A DNA stretch of 64,000 nucleotides from JACMJL01 sp963791805 (lineage in GTDB: Bacteria > Bacillota > Clostridia > Clostridiales > Clostridiaceae), in the NCBI GenBank assembly GCA_963791805.1, contig CAWBTU010000006.1, positions 1,612,001 through 1,676,000 of the forward strand, in the 5' to 3' direction. The notes beneath the pieces are model-generated. The model saw nothing but the letters and a program-made list of their open reading frames with translations, was not told where the DNA came from and did no database searches. Within the stretch, counting starts at the first letter, position 1. Each line of letters begins with the position of its first letter. This document shows, piece by piece, positions 60,878-64,000 of the stretch. The translations under genes were made by a program, and so were the position numbers.

Positions 60878-61228
60878 TTATTGTACTGGTTTACCAAATT
60901 TTTTTTCATAATGAAAAGCATATTTTCTTGATATAAAAGATACTCTTTGTGGAGTCTTTTCTGGGTTTACAGGTACATCTGTTTCTAACAAATCGAAAAC
61001 TTGAGTCATGTCTAGCCCTCTTCCGCTTGTACCTTTATTAACAATGGCATGTGACACACCATCAATTGAAATAATAGCCCTATTGTGCTGATTAAATCCA
61101 AGAAACTCTGTTTTCATGCCTTCTTCATTTAGATATAACATAGCTCCAATAATCATGTCTTCAGATTCTACATATATCTCATCCATTTTAATAACCATCT
61201 TATTTTCTTCACGTTCAATTGTTGACAT
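60878..61228 (-). CDS. Hypothetical protein, about 116 aa
   Basis: From MSTIEREENKMVIKMDEIYV, with GAGGAGTGATAAT upstream. The protein is soluble, acidic and mixed alpha/beta; IIGAMLYLNEEGMKTEFLGF and AIISIDGVSHAIVNKGTSGR are the most structured parts. No family is recognised. Confidence 0.65.
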   Translation of the reverse strand: MSTIEREENKMVIKMDEIYVESEDMIIGAMLYLNEEGMKTEFLGFNQHNRAIISIDGVSHAIVNKGTSGRGLDMTQVFDLLETDVPVNPEKTPQRVSFISRKYAFHYEKKFGKPVQ

Positions 61229-61373
61229 ATTATCACTCCTCAAGATTATTTTAGCATAATTTTCTTATCATTTAAATATATTCTTATCAAATTAATGAGA
61301 AATTAATAGTTTTTTTTACTTAGTACTCTTTATCCGTTGATTTATCTTATCTAACAGAGAAATCTTCATTTAC

Positions 61374-62396
61374 TTAAACAACAAATAACACAAAATAATA
61401 GAAGCCCATAATACTTAATCCAAGGGGCACTCCAAATTTCATCCATTCAGAAGTCTTGATTTTAAGCTTTCCAGAAGTAATAATATTAGGAATATTACCA
61501 GGAATCATCATCCCTCCGCTTATTAATAATCCAAGAATTATTGAGTTTATCTGTTGATTACTCATTTTTTGGCTAATCTCCGCTGAAGCAAGAGTTGCAT
61601 TATCAAGGACTGCAGAAGACATATTAATCCAATATAAAAGATTGCTATCTAGTTGTACAATATAGGCATCTACAAGAGGTCTAAAACCAGCACCAAGCAT
61701 ATCTAAAGCAATAATAAAAATAAATATTTTAACTGCTTTGAATAATATATCTTTATTTGATTGCTTCTCAATTTCCAACTTCAAATCGTCTAAAGGATCA
61801 TTGTACTTTTTCCCATAGAAGGAACCCATTAACCCGAGTAGCACAAGAGCAGGAATAATATATATCCCAAGACTGGTCATCATATACCAAAAATCAGTAT
61901 CAAGCTTTGTAGCAATAATTGTAGATAAGGGTTCTCCTATTGGTGTAAGTACCGCTCCTAACCCAATGGAAAAACAGGAAATTATATTTATTCTTATTTT
62001 ATTATTTTTACTTATAGGAAGCATTTCAATAATCTCTACTAATAGCAATGATGCTATTATTGCAGTAATAATGCTTGAAATTAGTCCAACTACAACAACC
62101 ATAATAAAAATAAACAGCTTTAAAGGGATATGGGATAAAATATATTCTACTGATTTTTGAATATATTTATTTGCTAACTTGAACAAAAAACCCCCAATTA
62201 ATACTGCACCTGTTATCATGTATAAAAAGTGATTCTCAAAAACTTCTATAATAAAATTTAAAGAGATGGATCCGGAGATTATTATTGCTAAAATTCCCAT
62301 AATAAAAAGAAAGATTTCAAGATTATCCTCCACTTTTGTTATTGTTAAGGGAACTATTAAAATTAATAATAGCACTATAAATAAACCAATATACAT
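61374..62396 (-). CDS. DUF1646 family membrane protein, putative cation transporter
   Basis: 340 aa, ten or so membrane helices. DUF1646 features: GLISSIITAIIASLLLVEII, GLGAVLTPIGEPLSTIIA and NLLYWINMSSAVLDNATLAS, with pore-like Pro/Gly/Asn residues similar to the arsenite/Na+ antiporter (ArsB/NhaD) superfamily. Transport substrate unknown. It follows the germination genes in the place where gerAC might be expected. Confidence 0.75.
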   Translation of the reverse strand: MYIGLFIVLLLILIVPLTITKVEDNLEIFLFIMGILAIIISGSISLNFIIEVFENHFLYMITGAVLIGGFLFKLANKYIQKSVEYILSHIPLKLFIFIMVVVVGLISSIITAIIASLLLVEIIEMLPISKNNKIRINIISCFSIGLGAVLTPIGEPLSTIIATKLDTDFWYMMTSLGIYIIPALVLLGLMGSFYGKKYNDPLDDLKLEIEKQSNKDILFKAVKIFIFIIALDMLGAGFRPLVDAYIVQLDSNLLYWINMSSAVLDNATLASAEISQKMSNQQINSIILGLLISGGMMIPGNIPNIITSGKLKIKTSEWMKFGVPLGLSIMGFYYFVLFVV

Positions 62397-62459
62397 TTCA
62401 TATCCTCCTTTTTTCTACCTTTCTATTTTTATGGATTTGTGACAAAAAAACAAAAGTGA

Positions 62460-62479
62460 GAAACTCAAAATTGAGTTTC
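62460..62479 (-). terminator. Terminator of the GerA operon
   Basis: GAAACTC and GAGTTTC, 7 bp with a 6-nt loop, with TTTTGTTTTTTT after it on the minus strand about 100 bp past the GerAB stop. Confidence 0.7.
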
Positions 62480-62577
62480 CCACCCCAGAAACAATATCAC
62501 TCTTGGAATAGAATTATTTAAATTCTTCCAACCGAAAACAAATATTAATTTATCTAATCATATCATCAACTTTCTAT

Positions 62578-63678
62578 TTAATCAATGGACACATTTGAGT
62601 TTTTTAAACTTACACTTTTTATTAGTGTTAATAATGCAATTAATGTCACATATAGAATGTTAAACATTGTTACCTTTGGCATAATTCCCCCCAAAAAATC
62701 TCTCCTCACTACCTCATTTTTCATAAAAAATGAAAATGTAAATAAAAATGGCAATAGTAATATGCATACTGTCTTTCTATTTATTTTTGTAATATTATTT
62801 AATACTTTTGTTGCAGCATAAAATTGAAGAGATACTGTTTTGAAAGCTATAATAATCCAAATAAATATGACAACAAATCTGAAATTATTAATTACAGGTA
62901 TTTTTACTGATTCAGCTAATAGTAAAAACGGCCACAGTTGTTTTGGTAATAAATCTGGTCCAGCATAATATATTGCTGAAGTTACTATATAAGTATACAT
63001 GGTTATTATAACAAATGTGGTTTTTAAAGAGGTTTTTAATATTGATTTCTTATCCATTACATAAGGATAAATAACTAAAAGAAATTCCATATTTCCGTAT
63101 GAAAATGCAGATTCTATACTTCCTTTTATAATTTTACCAGTACTAACCCCAAATAATGGTCGCAAATTTATTAAACTACCTTCTTTAATGCTTATTAAAG
63201 ATGCTGATAGTACAATGCATAATAAATAAAACACAAGTACACTAAATCGAGCCAATACCTTTAATCCTTTGGTTGAGGCATATAAAACAATTAAAACAAA
63301 AACTAATACTACTTTAAAATGTGTCATAAAGGGAATACTATATGCTCTAAAAGTATTGCATGAACCAGCCATAGCTGCCACCGCATAAAGCAAAAACTGC
63401 AGCATAAATATTAAATTTAAAGTATTTCCTAAAATATTTCCTAGATATGCTTTACTTAAATCCATAATGTTATTATTAGGATACTTCTTAATGATAATTC
63501 CACCAATTAAAACAATGTATAAAGGATACACCCCTCCTATAATAATGGATACCCATCCATCCTGTTTTGCGATACCTACCACTGTATTAGGCAAGCTAAG
63601 AATACCAGCGCCTACTATGCATCCAACTAAGGTAAAAGAAAGTTCATAGGTGGTTAACATCTGATTTTTCTTATTCAT
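62578..63678 (-). CDS. Spore germination protein, GerAB/GerKB type
   Basis: 366 aa APC-superfamily-like integral membrane protein with ten helices. GCIVGAGILSLPNTV (residues 19-33), the unwound helix 1 of the amino acid permeases, and GNMEFLLVIYPYVMDKKS (helix 6) are the family landmarks. It forms the B subunit that binds the germinant in the receptor complex of the spore inner membrane. It overlaps the GerAA gene by 8 bp. No GerAC follows before the terminator. Confidence 0.92.
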   Translation of the reverse strand: MNKKNQMLTTYELSFTLVGCIVGAGILSLPNTVVGIAKQDGWVSIIIGGVYPLYIVLIGGIIIKKYPNNNIMDLSKAYLGNILGNTLNLIFMLQFLLYAVAAMAGSCNTFRAYSIPFMTHFKVVLVFVLIVLYASTKGLKVLARFSVLVFYLLCIVLSASLISIKEGSLINLRPLFGVSTGKIIKGSIESAFSYGNMEFLLVIYPYVMDKKSILKTSLKTTFVIITMYTYIVTSAIYYAGPDLLPKQLWPFLLLAESVKIPVINNFRFVVIFIWIIIAFKTVSLQFYAATKVLNNITKINRKTVCILLLPFLFTFSFFMKNEVVRRDFLGGIMPKVTMFNILYVTLIALLTLIKSVSLKNSNVSID

Positions 63679-64000
63679 CTGGTTTTCTCCTAAACTTCTG
63701 TCTGAAATCAGTTTGTCTTTTTATATTTCTATTTGAAATAACAGAAGGTCTCGCATTCATTTTCCATAATGAGGCTCTAATAACGCTATCCTTTAAATCA
63801 TCTTTATAAAATGTCATATACGGAACACCAAAATTCTCTAACGAAGATAAATGAATAATGAGAAAAGTATATCCAGTAGCAATTCCAAATATGCCCATAG
63901 CATTAGCCAGAAATAGCATAGGAAATCTTAATAATCTTATAGAAATAGACATATCCACATTGGGAGTTAGGAATGAAGATACAACTGTAACACCGATTAC
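63671..64000 (-). CDS. Spore germination protein, GerAA/GerKA type, C-terminal part
   Basis: 110 codons of the 3' end of the gene enter from the right edge. The readable part is VIGVTVVSSFLTPNVDMSIS, a membrane segment LFLANAMGIFGIATGYTFLI, and LENFGVPYMTF, all typical of the C-terminal domain of GerAA, ending in RRKPDE. It is the A subunit of the germinant receptor. Confidence 0.92.
   Translation of the reverse strand, partial: VIGVTVVSSFLTPNVDMSISIRLLRFPMLFLANAMGIFGIATGYTFLIIHLSSLENFGVPYMTFYKDDLKDSVIRASLWKMNARPSVISNRNIKRQTDFRQKFRRKPDE

Noticed and set aside
1..64000. tRNA or rRNA genes, IS elements, prophage genes
   Set aside because: No such genes, transposase motifs, or terminal repeats could be recognised by eye on either strand.

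Overview
The window is low-GC chromosomal DNA from an endospore-forming Clostridium (cluster I, sensu stricto). The evidence is an alpha/beta-type small acid-soluble spore protein (24.0 kb), GerA-family germinant receptor genes at the right edge, an amidase with three clostridial cell-wall-binding type 2 repeats (42.4 kb), a class III fructose bisphosphatase, a TPP riboswitch, a T-box leader and strong AT-rich Shine-Dalgarno codon context. No species can be named safely. No rRNA, tRNA, CRISPR array, transposase or integrase was seen.

Layout. (1) 1-16.4 kb is an accessory block of small single-enzyme genes, almost all on the minus strand. It holds GNAT acetyltransferases, Nudix, HAD, histidine phosphatases, methyltransferases, an intact Sat4-like streptothricin acetyltransferase, an APH(6)-like kinase, a low-molecular-weight tyrosine phosphatase, and GrpB, Ham1 and HD proteins. 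It is unusually rich in decayed genes: an AAC(6')-like gene with two stops, a nitrilase with an internal deletion, a methyltransferase and an S51 peptidase each butted onto the 3' end of a neighbour and also carrying a stop, a P-loop kinase with one TGA, a Nudix remnant and a truncated S41 lipoprotein. (2) 16.8-22 kb encodes a VIT/VWA protein, an FAD/NAD(P)-[2Fe-2S] reductase and a CrtI-like FAD oxidoreductase, probably one transcription unit. (3) 22-36 kb has patatin, DUF6465, SASP, MFS, M24 peptidase, DUF1294, AI-2E transporter, MmcQ/YjbR, a pair of DegT-type aminotransferases, Fbp and a CheX plus REC-CheX pair. (4) 36-42.3 kb has thrS behind a leader attenuator without a visible T-box, hairpin repeats, a 199-nt imperfect palindrome, and a TPP-riboswitch-controlled thiD-(cytX remnant)-thiM-thiE operon, then small spore-like proteins and a cold shock protein.

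(5) 42.4-54.4 kb covers envelope and redox functions: CWB2 amidase, LTA-synthase-like protein, LysR regulator divergent from a YeiH transporter, a CsoR/CstR-type repressor with its operator, NifX-like and Mrp proteins, an MBL hydrolase, a polysaccharide deacetylase and a GH8-like protein. (6) 54.6-64 kb has T-box-proS, an NrtR-like Nudix regulator, alkyladenine glycosylase, PAP2 phosphatase, an OmpR-type regulator beside a gutted histidine kinase, a uppP remnant, DUF1646, and the germinant receptor genes.

Three otherwise intact genes (33.76 kb, proS at 55.59 kb and the glycosylase at 58.26 kb) are each broken by one base in an A/T homopolymer. I read this as either sequencing error or recent slippage. 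The nonsense codons of the left block are of a different kind, because they keep the frame, and are more likely real. Standard intrinsic terminators separate most units.
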